Positions 27,580-35,579 of a stretch of DNA of 64,000 nt are shown here, in pieces. Origin of the DNA: Planctomycetaceae bacterium (GTDB taxonomy: Bacteria > Planctomycetota > Planctomycetia > Pirellulales > Lacipirellulaceae). Under the pieces are notes generated by a model. That model was not told the origin of the DNA and did no database searches. It saw nothing but the letters and a program-made list of their open reading frames with translations. Position numbers and translations under genes: made by a program. The DNA is taken from NCBI GenBank assembly GCA_002702655.1, contig PABB01000021.1, positions 1 to 64,000 of the forward strand. The letters run 5' to 3'. Numbering within the stretch: position 1 is the first letter of the stretch; each line of letters starts with the position of its first letter.

Positions 27580-28110
27580 ATGTTGACCGCAGAACAACAA
27601 GATTCGGTGCGCACCTGCACGCGCGTCATGCAGATCATTTGGGCCGCCTTGCTGGCCGGGTTGGGCCTGTTCGTGGCGCTGCTGCTCACGGTGCTGGCCC
27701 CCACGCCGCTGGCCGAGGGCCGTACGCCCATCGTGACTTACGCCGCCTTGGGCGCGGGGGTCGTGGCCTTTGTTGCCGGCAATGTCGTCACGCGAATTAT
27801 GGCCACCGCTCAGCAGCACGCCCTGGTGACGCGCGCGGAGTCGCCCGCGGGCGAGCGCGACGGCGCCGATGTCGCGATGCTGCTGGGAGGCTACCAGGTG
27901 CGGTTCATCGTGGCGTGCGCGCTGTTGGAGGGCGCCGGCTATTTCAACGGCGCCGCGTATTTGATCGAGGGGCAATGGTCCAGTCTGGCGATGATCGCCG
28001 CCCTGGCCGCGGGAATGCTGCTGCTGCTGCCCACGCCGGGCCGCATGCGGGGCTGGTTGGAACGCAAGCTGGCGACCCTTCAGCAGGAGCGGCAGTGGAC
28101 GCGGCCGTGA
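27580..28110 (+). CDS. Hypothetical four-helix membrane protein between mrfA and mrfB
   Basis: 176 residues. Hydrophobic segments at about 17-41, 50-68, 107-125 and 131-149 suggest four helices. The N-terminus (MLTAEQQDSVRTCTRVMQIIWAALLAGL) and RFIVACALLEGAGYFNGAAYLIEGQWSSL are not motifs I can assign. ATG at 27580 is chosen because the upstream frame only continues through the antisense of the helicase. It begins 107 bases after mrfA and ends 144 bases before mrfB, in the same direction, with repeat A2 between it and mrfB. A repair-related role is unsupported beyond position. Confidence 0.65.
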   Translation: MLTAEQQDSVRTCTRVMQIIWAALLAGLGLFVALLLTVLAPTPLAEGRTPIVTYAALGAGVVAFVAGNVVTRIMATAQQHALVTRAESPAGERDGADVAMLLGGYQVRFIVACALLEGAGYFNGAAYLIEGQWSSLAMIAALAAGMLLLLPTPGRMRGWLERKLATLQQERQWTRP

Positions 28111-28130
28111 GTTGCGGGGCGAGATACAGC

Positions 28131-28205
28131 GTGCCACGGCTCTGTGAGCCGTGCCATGCGGGACCAACCAAGGCTTGCTGCGCACGGCTCACAGAGCCGT
28201 GGCAC
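28131..28205. repeat. Palindromic repeat family A, copy 2
   Basis: GTGCCACGGCTCTGTGAGCC is matched by GGCTCACAGAGCCGTGGCAC, a perfect 20-base inverted pair. It lies just before the mrfB-like gene. Confidence 0.9.
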
Positions 28206-28254
28206 GCGCGGTGCGGGCAATCTGCCGTTGCCGCCTGCGCTGGGGCCCGCGAAA

Positions 28255-29190
28255 ATGCCCGGCATGGACTCAGAACGGCTTCGTCGCAGTCTGGAGCAGC
28301 TCAACCGCGGGCCTTTGCCGGCGGCGCCGAAGGCGTCGACGGTCCGCCCCCCTGCGGCTGCGGCGTCGGTAGCCGCTCCGACGACTTCAGCCGCGACCGA
28401 CGATGCGGCGCGGGTGCGCAGCGGCAGTCTGGCCAAGCTGGTTAAGCCGTTACCAGGACTTGTGCGCCGCGGCGAAGCGGTCGCCACCGAGTTGGGCGAA
28501 CATTGGCGCGTGTGCGTGCCGGTCGACGAGATCTGGCCGGACGGCGAGCGTTTGGTGACGGCCCGCCACGCTCGATTGGCTCATGCGGCCGAGCTGTGCC
28601 GATCCGGCGGCATCGACGCGTTTGCCGAGGCGGACCTGCAGGAGTTTCTCGCGGCGTTTCCCGACGATGCCCTGCTGTTGGACTTGGAGACCTGCGGCCT
28701 GGCGGGCAGCGCGCTGTTTCTGGCCGGCGTGCTGCGACCGGTCGAGGGGCGGCTGATGGTCGAGTTGCTACTGGCCCGCGACTACGCCGAGGAGCCCGCT
28801 GTGCTGGCCAGCCTGTGGCAGCGTGTGACCGAGCGCACCGTGCTGGTCACCTTCAACGGCAAGAGTTTTGACTGGCCGATGGTGCAGGATCGCACGGCGC
28901 GGCATCTGCTGTTTCGCGGCCGGCTCGCTCCGCAGCCGCGGCATGTCGATCTGCTGCACCCGGCGCGGCGGCGCTGGCGGCGCGCCCTGCCCGACTGCCG
29001 GCTGCAGACGCTCGAGTCGCGAATCTGCGGTCGTCGTCGCGGCGACGACATCCCCGGCAGCCAGATCCCCGCGGCTTATCAGCAGTACGTGCGCACGGGA
29101 TTCACGCGGGAAATGGACCAGGTGCTCATGCACAACGCACTGGATCTGGTGACGTTGCTGGATCTGGCCATGCGATTAGCCGGCCCCTGA
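28255..29190 (+). CDS. mrfB: MrfB/YprB-type RNase H-like 3'-5' exonuclease
   Basis: 311 residues. After an alanine-rich variable N-terminus, the RNase H-like exonuclease domain spans about 136-308. The DEDD metal ligands are visible: D143 and E145 in LDLETCG, D206 in FNGKSFDWP, and D297 in HNALDL. These same motifs occur in Bacillus YprB (MrfB), whose gene adjoins yprA. The likely role is trimming DNA at crosslinks or other lesions after the MrfA helicase. Start is the ATG at 28255; an ATG at 28264 (MDSERL) is nearly as good. Confidence 0.83.
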   Translation: MPGMDSERLRRSLEQLNRGPLPAAPKASTVRPPAAAASVAAPTTSAATDDAARVRSGSLAKLVKPLPGLVRRGEAVATELGEHWRVCVPVDEIWPDGERLVTARHARLAHAAELCRSGGIDAFAEADLQEFLAAFPDDALLLDLETCGLAGSALFLAGVLRPVEGRLMVELLLARDYAEEPAVLASLWQRVTERTVLVTFNGKSFDWPMVQDRTARHLLFRGRLAPQPRHVDLLHPARRRWRRALPDCRLQTLESRICGRRRGDDIPGSQIPAAYQQYVRTGFTREMDQVLMHNALDLVTLLDLAMRLAGP

Positions 29191-29204
29191 CGACGTCAGC
29201 GCAA

Positions 29205-29247
29205 CAAAAAAGCGGAGTCGCCCGGCTGCCTACCGAACGACTCCGCT
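29205..29247 (-). terminator. Rho-independent terminator of the lipoprotein gene
   Basis: The perfect 10-base-pair stem AGCGGAGTCG/CGACTCCGCT is followed, on the minus strand, by TTTTTTGTTG. It begins 22 bases after the lipoprotein stop codon. Confidence 0.85.
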
Positions 29248-29268
29248 GCGTGCATTGGCGGTGGCGGA

Positions 29269-30138
29269 CTACTCGGTCACGGCTTCCGCGTCTTCTTCGA
29301 CGGCGTCGGCGCTGTCGCCTTCTTCGTCGCCGATCGAGAAGTCGAACTCGGCTTCGCCGCCTTCCTCAAGATCGCCCATGTCGAATTCCATCTCAACGCC
29401 GCCTTCGCCCATTTCCATCTCACCCCCGTCGGGGCCGGCGGGTTGCAAAGCGTCGAGGTCGAGGTGCAGCTTCCAGCCGTCGCCCGTCTTGCGGAAGGTG
29501 ACTTCCTCGGTTTCTTCGGGGGCTCCATCGGGCGGCTGCACGGTGACCGTGCCGGTGGCGCTGTCGCCGTCGATTTTCACGTCGCTGAGCTTGGCTGCGG
29601 CTATGGCGTCGATGATCTCTTGCGGGTCGGGACCCTCGCCGCCGCTCAGTTGCATAAACGCTTCCACCATATCGAGAATGAATTGAGCTTTGTCGTCGAC
29701 GACGCCGGCGAGTTGTGAGATTGCATCCTCAGACGGTCCGCCGCTCATCATCATGCCCATCACGCCACCTTCTCCCATGGCGCCTTTGAGTTGCTCATCC
29801 GTCACGCCATGTTTTTCCATTACCTGATTCGCTGCGCCGGCGGCGTCAAGCAGTTTCTTTGCTTCCGGATTGTCGGCGCTGCCCATCATGCCGGCCATCG
29901 CGGCGGCGGCCTTCATTCCGGCGCCCGCCATGACAAGCAGGCCGGACAGGTTGGACTGGGACTCGTCTGTCACGCCGTTCAAGGCCGTCTTGAAATCGCC
30001 ACCGCTGATCGCGGCCTTGATGCCGTTGAAGCAGGCTTCGGGCGAGTCGTAGGCTGGTCCGCCGCCGCCGGAGCAACCGGCCAGCAGCACCAGAACTGAA
30101 CACGCTAAACAAACGAGCGGTTGAGGGCGGCGCAACAT
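29269..30138 (-). CDS. Lipoprotein with acidic C-terminus
   Basis: 289 residues. A signal peptide ends in the lipobox LAGC (about 19-22), so it should be lipidated at the cysteine. The mature part has a short helical domain starting DSPEACFNGIKAAISGGDFKTALNGVTDES, a methionine/glycine stretch (GAMGEGGVMGMMMSGG), then an SNTF2-like strand region with TVTVQPPDGAPEETEEVTFRKTGDGWKLHLDL. It ends in an acidic tail with many D/E residues. The domain reminds me of the NTF2-like lipoproteins that follow lipoboxes in many planctomycetes, but I assign no family. Single gene with its own terminator. Confidence 0.75.
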   Translation of the reverse strand: MLRRPQPLVCLACSVLVLLAGCSGGGGPAYDSPEACFNGIKAAISGGDFKTALNGVTDESQSNLSGLLVMAGAGMKAAAAMAGMMGSADNPEAKKLLDAAGAANQVMEKHGVTDEQLKGAMGEGGVMGMMMSGGPSEDAISQLAGVVDDKAQFILDMVEAFMQLSGGEGPDPQEIIDAIAAAKLSDVKIDGDSATGTVTVQPPDGAPEETEEVTFRKTGDGWKLHLDLDALQPAGPDGGEMEMGEGGVEMEFDMGDLEEGGEAEFDFSIGDEEGDSADAVEEDAEAVTE

Positions 30139-30340
30139 GGCAATCTTCTCCCGGGACTCGAGGATTCGCGACCGGCGGCCGCCTGGGGATGCCGCGCGAC
30201 AGCGGCAGGTTCATGTGAGCGTAGCGGGTGTTTCGCCAGGACGTTACCGACTCTTGGCGAAAAAACTGCGAATTCGGCGGGATGGGCCGCGCGAGAGGCT
30301 GTGAACTTGTGCGTCAGGGCTTTGAGAGCCGTGCGGTGCT

Positions 30341-30416
30341 GTCGGCTATCGGCTGTCGGCTCTCGGCCAGACGCGGATTTCTCTGGCTGATAGCCGACAG
30401 CCGACAGCCGAGAGCC
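30341..30416. repeat. Palindromic repeat family D
   Basis: GTCGGCTATCGGCTGTCGGC and its near inverse complement in TAGCCGACAGCCGACAGCC form a long hairpin with internal direct repeats of CGGCTGT. A looser relative lies at 48551-48652. Confidence 0.75.
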
Positions 30417-30465
30417 TTCCATCGACTCGCTTGTCTTTCAGAATTCGAAACCCGACAAAAGAACA

Positions 30466-30495
30466 AGGCCGCCAGCCCGGTCCGGGCGGCGGCCT
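30466..30495 (-). terminator. Orphan hairpin, possible terminator
   Basis: AGGCCGCC/GGCGGCCT stem with C/G-rich loop, followed on the minus strand by TTGTTCTTTT. It stands directly after the stop of a 62-residue minus-strand frame. If real, it ends an unannotated small transcript. Confidence 0.35.
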
Positions 30496-31062
30496 CATTC
30501 GTGAATCAAACTTCCGGCCTGATTGCGACTGGGTGGAGTCGCTGGAAGAACGACGCGTCTCGAACAGTGCTGCGCACTGCCATGTGTCGTGACGGGCCGA
30601 TCCGAAAAATTGGTCCTCCCGACGGAATCTTGACCAGGAAGTTTGGCTTGGGGCCTCGCCATCAGCGTCGCGGTTAGCGACACCGACAGCGAAGCGGTTG
30701 GTTTGTGGTGCGCGGGGCGGACTGGAATCCTACGCCCGACGCGCGGCGAATCAAGTTATCGGTCCGCGGCGGTCGGCGGCGTGAGCCAACTTCACCGCGG
30801 CGGAAACTCGCTCTCGCGGCTACGTCAACCGCGGCGCGAGGGGCAACCTTAACGCTTAATTCTAGTTCGCGAAAGGGCCGCTGCGAGCGGATTCTGATGG
30901 TGCAAACAGCGTGCCGGGAGCGCCGCCAGCTGCGTCTCCGCCGCGCCGCTGGCGAACCGCCCTTGCCCCAATTGGCGGTGTTTTCTACAAGCCCCGCGTG
31001 CGCGCTGCGGCCCTGCCCTGGGCCGAGAATCCGTCGCCTCGCCTCTTCCTCGGAGCACCGCC

Positions 31063-31467
31063 ATGTCCCGCATCATTCGCACGACTGCCCGCCGGTTGGG
31101 CGCCGCTCGCGCGGCGGCGATCCTGGTTGTCGTCGCGGCGCTCACGGCGGCTGCGCGGCTGCCGGCGGTGACCGCCCCGATCACCCCCTCGTCGGGCAAT
31201 CGCACGGCCGCTCAGGGCCGCCAGATCGCGTTGCGAGACCAATTGCGCGTGGGGCTGTACGCGTTCACCAAGGCCGACATGCAGTTCATCAATCTGGTCG
31301 TCCTGCGGGTCCAGCAGGGCGTCCTGCCGCGCAGTTTGGTCGACAGCACATTCCTGTGGGCCCGGCAGCGCACGCGAACCACTGACGGCCGCTATCGGAA
31401 GCGGCCGATCGTGTATTTTCAACCTGCGTTGACTTTGCGGGCAAAACAGTTGGGAATCACGCTGTAA
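31063..31467 (+). CDS. Small exported or membrane-anchored hypothetical protein
   Basis: 134 residues. An arginine-rich N-terminus precedes one hydrophobic segment (AAAILVVVAALTAAARL, about 17-34). The rest contains LRDQLRVGLYAFTKADMQFINLVVLRVQQGVLPRSLVDSTFLWARQRA-like sequence, which appears well conserved in form (a helix ending in RSLVDSTFLWAR). It may be a short secreted adaptor. A GGAG sequence is 7 bases before the ATG. Downstream is the histone H1-like gene, 114 bases away. I do not recognise a named family. Confidence 0.65.
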   Translation: MSRIIRTTARRLGAARAAAILVVVAALTAAARLPAVTAPITPSSGNRTAAQGRQIALRDQLRVGLYAFTKADMQFINLVVLRVQQGVLPRSLVDSTFLWARQRTRTTDGRYRKRPIVYFQPALTLRAKQLGITL

Positions 31468-31581
31468 ACGGGCCGTTTTGGAGTGTACGGGCGGTCAGGT
31501 GCTGCTAGCAATCGGGCGGAATTCTCGCTAGATTGGTGAGATTCTGGCAGCGACTCCCCCGGCACGCGAGACTCTCGTCCC

Positions 31582-31925
31582 ATGGCAAAGAAAACGGCCA
31601 AGAAAAAAGCTCCGGCCAAAAAGGCTCCTGCAAAGAAAGCCCCGGCGAAGAAGGCGGCCGCCAAAAAGGCCCCCGCCAAAAAGGCTGCCGCGAAGAAGGC
31701 TCCTGCCAAGAAGGCGCCCGCCAAGAAAAAAGCTGCCAAGCGGTCGCGCGCTGCCAAAGAGGTGCGACTGAAGGCGTTTTGGGGCGTCTTCAGCCAGTCG
31801 CTGCGGCGCGTGGCGATCTTCGACTACAACCAGAAGAAGCAGGCCGAGAAAAGGCCCAGGAGCTCTCCAAGGACGGTAAGAGCCCGCACTTCGTGCAACT
31901 GGTCAAGGAAGTGATCGAAGGCTAA
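31582..31925 (+). CDS. Histone H1-like lysine/alanine-rich protein with apparent -1 frameshift
   Basis: The first 55 residues are repeated AKKAP/AAKKAP units, as in bacterial histone H1-like DNA-binding proteins. A folded tail follows: VRLKAFWGVFSQSLRRVAIFDYNQKKQAEK. In the annotated frame it continues with RPRSSPRT and stops at 31914. Shifting back one base at the four-A run 31849-31852 gives KAQELSKDGKSPHFVQLVKEVIEG and a stop at 31925, which is clearly the better coding sequence. Either one A is missing (mutation or sequencing error) or a slippage occurs. Likely about 114 residues, binding DNA nonspecifically. Confidence 0.75.
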
Positions 31926-32175
31926 GCGGCGGGCCTGCTGCGCGGCGACTGAGGACAAGTCCCGGCCTGGCCCGCAATTTCGTGCGGCGCGGCTGGGCGG
32001 ACCGCAATGCCGACATCGCGCGGTCCGTCGTAACGGCTTGCGCGTGCGACGGCGCCAAGCTGCCTTCTGCCTTTTCGGCAACGACTGCGGCGATTGCCGG
32101 CTAAGAGGCCGGGCGTCCGCATGCCAGCGGACGCCCGGCGTAAATCATGTCTTTCATGCTCGCAGCGACGTGCCC
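31926..32175. other. Short gap with strong hairpin between convergent genes
   Basis: No coding signal beyond antisense noise. The hairpin at 32108 is the only clear element. Confidence 0.4.
32108..32139. terminator. Perfect 13-base-pair hairpin, likely bidirectional terminator
   Basis: GCCGGGCGTCCGC/GCGGACGCCCGGC with a 6-base loop. It lies between the converging histone H1-like and PEP-CTERM genes. There is no long T-run, so termination is inferred from the stem and its placement. Confidence 0.6.
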
Positions 32176-32799
32176 TCAGCGACGGCGCCAAGCCAGCAGA
32201 ATCATTCCCGCCAAGCTGGCTATCGTCAAACTCGCTGGTTCGGGCACGGTGCTGATCGTGTCGATCACTAACCACCGCGGGTCGGCGTTGATGAATTCGA
32301 CCTGGATCGCTTCGAAATCGGGATTGGGACGGATTTCGAAATCGTCCCAGCGATAGAATGCGTTTGGCTCGCTGGGAACAGGCATGGGAGGAATCGAGTC
32401 GACCAACTGAATACTCCCGCCAGGAATATTCGGCGAAACGTTGATCGTCTCAGTCCGTGCGTCGCCGCTGGCGCCAAACCAACTGTATTGGATGCGCATC
32501 AGCTTGAGGGGCAGGTCGTCGATGTAGTTGGGAAGTTCGATTTGATAGAGTTGCCCCCCGGGCGTTGGACCTGTTACCGGGCCGGATACCGTCGGCGGTA
32601 TCGTGGAGAGCGGGTAAGTCGGATTCGCCCCCTCGGTAACGACAATTGTCGGCGGCCCCATGGTCAAATCGATTTTCGCCATCACGCTGTTGGGGTCTCC
32701 GCGAAAATTGGCCGGCTCGACGTCGTCGGCATGCACGAACGATCCGGCCGAGATGATCGCGATTAGCGCGCAAGCGCCTCCCCATTTTCGTCGGTTCAT
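32176..32799 (-). CDS. PEP-CTERM sorting-domain protein
   Basis: 207 residues. A signal peptide (about 1-24) begins the protein and a C-terminal tripartite sorting signal ends it: VPEPAS, a hydrophobic helix (LTIASLAGMILLAW) and RRR. This is the exosortase-recognised PEP-CTERM tag. The middle (MAKIDLTMGPPTIVVTEG through FINADPRWLVIDTIS) is beta-rich and unassigned, perhaps a jelly-roll domain. GAGGTGA lies 6 bases before the ATG. Exosortase is not in the window. The mature protein should be surface-exposed or exported with extracellular glycan. Confidence 0.88.
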   Translation of the reverse strand: MNRRKWGGACALIAIISAGSFVHADDVEPANFRGDPNSVMAKIDLTMGPPTIVVTEGANPTYPLSTIPPTVSGPVTGPTPGGQLYQIELPNYIDDLPLKLMRIQYSWFGASGDARTETINVSPNIPGGSIQLVDSIPPMPVPSEPNAFYRWDDFEIRPNPDFEAIQVEFINADPRWLVIDTISTVPEPASLTIASLAGMILLAWRRR

Positions 32800-33064
32800 C
32801 AGCTCACCTCACAGAAAAGACTTCGGAGAAGATCCGCGGCAGACCATCCCACGCGGCAGCTGGTAAGAATACACGAACTGCGGCGATCTGGGCTTGCGTC
32901 TAGGATTTCCGTCCCGTTTGAAGTCGCGCGAAACTCGCTGTCCGAGTTTCTCAAGGGGGGCGGCTGATCAAGGCGGGCCGGACTATCTCGGTCCCAATCA
33001 CAGCCGCAGCGCCTACTGCGGGCGTCCGTCTGGCCGACGCCTGCCGGTTGCTGATCTGCGACTG

Positions 33065-33439
33065 CTACTCGCCTAATACGGCGGCGATGCGGTCGATGGC
33101 CGCCGGGTCGTTCATTTCGAGTTTGCCGAAGCCGTGCAGCGCGCCCAGCGCGACCGCGGCCTCTTGGTGCTCGGGGTAATTGGTCACCAACATCATCGGC
33201 ACCGCGGAGGTCGCGGGCGCCGTTTTGAGCTGCCGAATCACGTCGACGCCGTCGCTGTAGTCGATGTCGAGCTTGCGATTGACCAGCACCAGGGCGTAGT
33301 CGTTGGCCGCCAGCTTGGTCTGCGCATCGGCGAGCGCATCGGCTTGGTGGACCAGGCAATCGAACCGGCTGGTCAGGAACCGCTTGATCGCGGCATGATC
33401 CGGGCCGCAGTTGCCGATGTCGAGAACGAGGTGGGGCAT
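33065..33439 (-). CDS. Receiver-like protein lacking the phospho-acceptor aspartate
   Basis: 124 residues with the beta/alpha pattern of a response-regulator receiver: LVLDIGNCGPD at the start, LVLVNRKLDIDYSDGVDVIRQLK in the middle, MMLVTNYPE, and GFGKLEMND near the end. The position of the phospho-aspartate holds asparagine (N54 in VNRKLD). The early acidic pair is also weak (only D7). The conserved T/S and K of the switch are kept (T in LVTN, K in FGK). It therefore looks like a phosphorylation-independent pseudo-receiver. ATG at 33439 starts right at the first strand. Confidence 0.72.
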   Translation of the reverse strand: MPHLVLDIGNCGPDHAAIKRFLTSRFDCLVHQADALADAQTKLAANDYALVLVNRKLDIDYSDGVDVIRQLKTAPATSAVPMMLVTNYPEHQEAAVALGALHGFGKLEMNDPAAIDRIAAVLGE

Positions 33440-33605
33440 AGGGGGCGCGGTAAGGCTCTGACGAATAGCGGCGGGAGTACGTGAGTCGAATGAGCAATGG
33501 GGGCAGCGCGCGAGACTCAAATCGGCGGTTGGAGATCGGTTGCGTGGCCGCAACCGCCAAGGATCGCGTTACTCCCCATTCCCCGTTCCGCCTTCCCCCT
33601 TCGCA

Positions 33606-35411
33606 TCACTTTCCTTCCGGCGTGATCGCGAAGACGTGGGTGCGGTTGCTGATGATCAGCGTGTTGTCGGCAACGATGGGCGTGCTGTAGACGCTGTTAC
33701 CCATGTTGCGGGTGCCATAGTAGGGCTCCATCATGCCGCCGTCGTCGATCATCGCCACGTTGGGGTCGGCCGAGTGACGGAAGATGGCCACTTCGCCGTC
33801 CTCGTCGCCGCAGTAGACCTTGTCCTCGACAATCAACGGCGAACCCCATGACTCGCTCAGCATATCGTAGACCCAGTTGCGCTCGCCGGTTTCGGCGTTG
33901 AGGCAGTGGACCAGGCCGCAGAAGTCGGCGATGTACAGAATGTCGTCGCGGATCGCCACGGTGCCGATGCTGCGGTGCATGGTCTCTTCGAACGCGATCT
34001 CGCCGTCGCCGTCATGATCCTGCGGGCCGTAATGCCAGATGACCGCCGAGTTGGGGTTGGCCCGGACAATGTCGCCCTCGGCCTCGTTGGCGGCCTGCAC
34101 GCGTTTGGGGGCGATCGGCTCGTTGGGATTCTCGGAGTTGAACACCAGCTCGGGGCTCACGTCGCTGCCGTCGGTCCGCTTGAGCGGATCGATACACCAC
34201 AAGTGGCCGTCGCCTTCGCCATGCTCGGGGTCTTGCCCCGTGGCGACGTAGATGCGTCCTTCGTAGACCACTGGCGTGGCGATGATGTTGTTCCGCACGC
34301 CACGGCCCATGGGATCCCACTTGGAATCTTTGGGATTGGCGTCGAACTTCCACAGCAGCTTGCTGCCGCCGTTTCCGTCGCCCGCGGGATCGAACGAGTA
34401 CACCCAGCCGTCGCCGCCGGCGAAGATGACTTGCGCCTGTCCGTCGAACTCGCCGTAGGTGGGCGACGACCACTGCCCGTGCAGGATGTTCAGCCCTGGC
34501 GACTTGTCGCTCCACAGCACTTCCTTGGTGTTCTTGTCCATCGCAAAGAAGCTGGGGGCGTCGGGGGCGGGAATGTAGTTGTGCTCGACGTCCACGCCGT
34601 TGGACGTATTCACAAACAGCACGTCGCCGACGCACGTGACCGAGCAACTGCACATGTTGTGCTGCGAGATGCCCATTTCGGTCATCATGTTGAACACCCA
34701 CACGACGTCGGCTTCGTTTTGCATGTCGTACGGCTGGTTGACCTTGGCTGCTTGGGCTTTCACTTCGGCCTCTTCGTCCTGATAGGGACCGTCGTTCTCG
34801 CCGTCGCGGAAACCGTTGAGGTCGAGGCAGCGGACTTCGCCGCGGCTGGTCACAAACCACACGCGATCGCCTTCGCAGTAAGGCGCACAACAGATGCCCT
34901 GCAGGGGCCAGTCATGCACGCGGCCCGTGGGAAGCTTCTCGCTGCTGTGTTGCCACAGGAACTCGCCGGTGTTCACGTTGAAGCAGACCAGGCATCCCAG
35001 GTCGACGTCGGAGGGGTACCGCGGCAGCCATCCGCCGGAGTTGTTCGTGCCGACGATCACCTTGCCGTCGTGCACCACGGCGTTGCCGTAGGTTTGAGAA
35101 CCGAGCCGGGCGACCCACTTGATGTTCTTCGCATCGGTCGGATCCCACTCGCCGGTCACGTAGTCAAAATCGCCCACTTCCCACTCGGCGGGAATGTTCA
35201 CCCCCACGGGGGTGTTGTTGCGCTGCGGCGAGCCGCCCCATTGCGACCAGTTCACGTTGGGCTGGGCGGTCTCCGCGGCGGGCTGGCTGTCTGCGGCGGC
35301 GGTGTCGCCGATGCTGCGTTCCAGCATAGCGCTGCACCACCACCCGGCGAGGACGACGAGCATCAAGGCGGCAACTTTGCGAGTGCGGCGGGGATTGGTC
35401 AGAAAGGTCAT
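33606..35411 (-). CDS. Large PQQ-like beta-propeller protein (BamB-like fold)
   Basis: 601 residues with a hydrophobic N-terminal helix that may be uncleaved. PQQ-type repeats recur: GNAVVHDGKVIVGTNN, CFNVNTGEFLWQHSSEKL, ATPVVYEGRIYVATGQD, and ending STPIVADNTLIISNRTHVFAI. Two paired cysteine clusters (CCAPYC and MCSCSVTC) are unusual and might form disulfides or bind metal. The protein should be exported. PQQ repeats here indicate fold only; no quinoprotein catalytic motif is apparent. It lies next to a second such propeller protein. Confidence 0.78.
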   Translation of the reverse strand: MTFLTNPRRTRKVAALMLVVLAGWWCSAMLERSIGDTAAADSQPAAETAQPNVNWSQWGGSPQRNNTPVGVNIPAEWEVGDFDYVTGEWDPTDAKNIKWVARLGSQTYGNAVVHDGKVIVGTNNSGGWLPRYPSDVDLGCLVCFNVNTGEFLWQHSSEKLPTGRVHDWPLQGICCAPYCEGDRVWFVTSRGEVRCLDLNGFRDGENDGPYQDEEAEVKAQAAKVNQPYDMQNEADVVWVFNMMTEMGISQHNMCSCSVTCVGDVLFVNTSNGVDVEHNYIPAPDAPSFFAMDKNTKEVLWSDKSPGLNILHGQWSSPTYGEFDGQAQVIFAGGDGWVYSFDPAGDGNGGSKLLWKFDANPKDSKWDPMGRGVRNNIIATPVVYEGRIYVATGQDPEHGEGDGHLWCIDPLKRTDGSDVSPELVFNSENPNEPIAPKRVQAANEAEGDIVRANPNSAVIWHYGPQDHDGDGEIAFEETMHRSIGTVAIRDDILYIADFCGLVHCLNAETGERNWVYDMLSESWGSPLIVEDKVYCGDEDGEVAIFRHSADPNVAMIDDGGMMEPYYGTRNMGNSVYSTPIVADNTLIISNRTHVFAITPEGK

Positions 35412-35579
35412 GCGTGACTACCTTGCGGGCAGGTGGTGACGTGAAGCGTGTTGCGATGCGGAGAACCGTCGGCCGGATTCTCCGTCTGCGAACGGGGGGC
35501 GCGAGCCCCATGTTGGTCGGATATTCTCGTGAGCGATGGCAAACAGCGGGCGGACGCCCCCCGCTCGCCGCGGCTTCGT
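35412..35579. repeat. Short gap with an inverted GC-rich repeat
   Basis: GCGAACGGGGGGCG and the partial inverse CGCCCCCCGCTCGC flank about 70 bases between the two propeller genes. No gene is seen. Confidence 0.4.

Larger units (their letters stand above)
30139..31062. other. Long gene-poor region with repeat D1 and an orphan hairpin
   Basis: 924 bases. Repeat D1 lies at 30341-30416, and a minus-strand hairpin with T-rich tail at 30466-30495. Upstream of that hairpin on the minus strand runs a 62-residue open frame with no recognisable domain. No tRNA cloverleaf or known RNA family is recognised. The right end is the upstream region of the gene at 31063. Confidence 0.4.

Noticed and set aside
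28144..28254. Short peptides read from the family A repeats (e.g. CHAGPTK-like)
   Set aside because: The palindromic arms are non-coding repeats; frames running through them only extend real genes artificially.
32799..33560. 253-residue minus-strand frame overlapping the pseudo-receiver
   Set aside because: Arginine-rich, low complexity; it overlaps the better-supported receiver-like gene in another frame.
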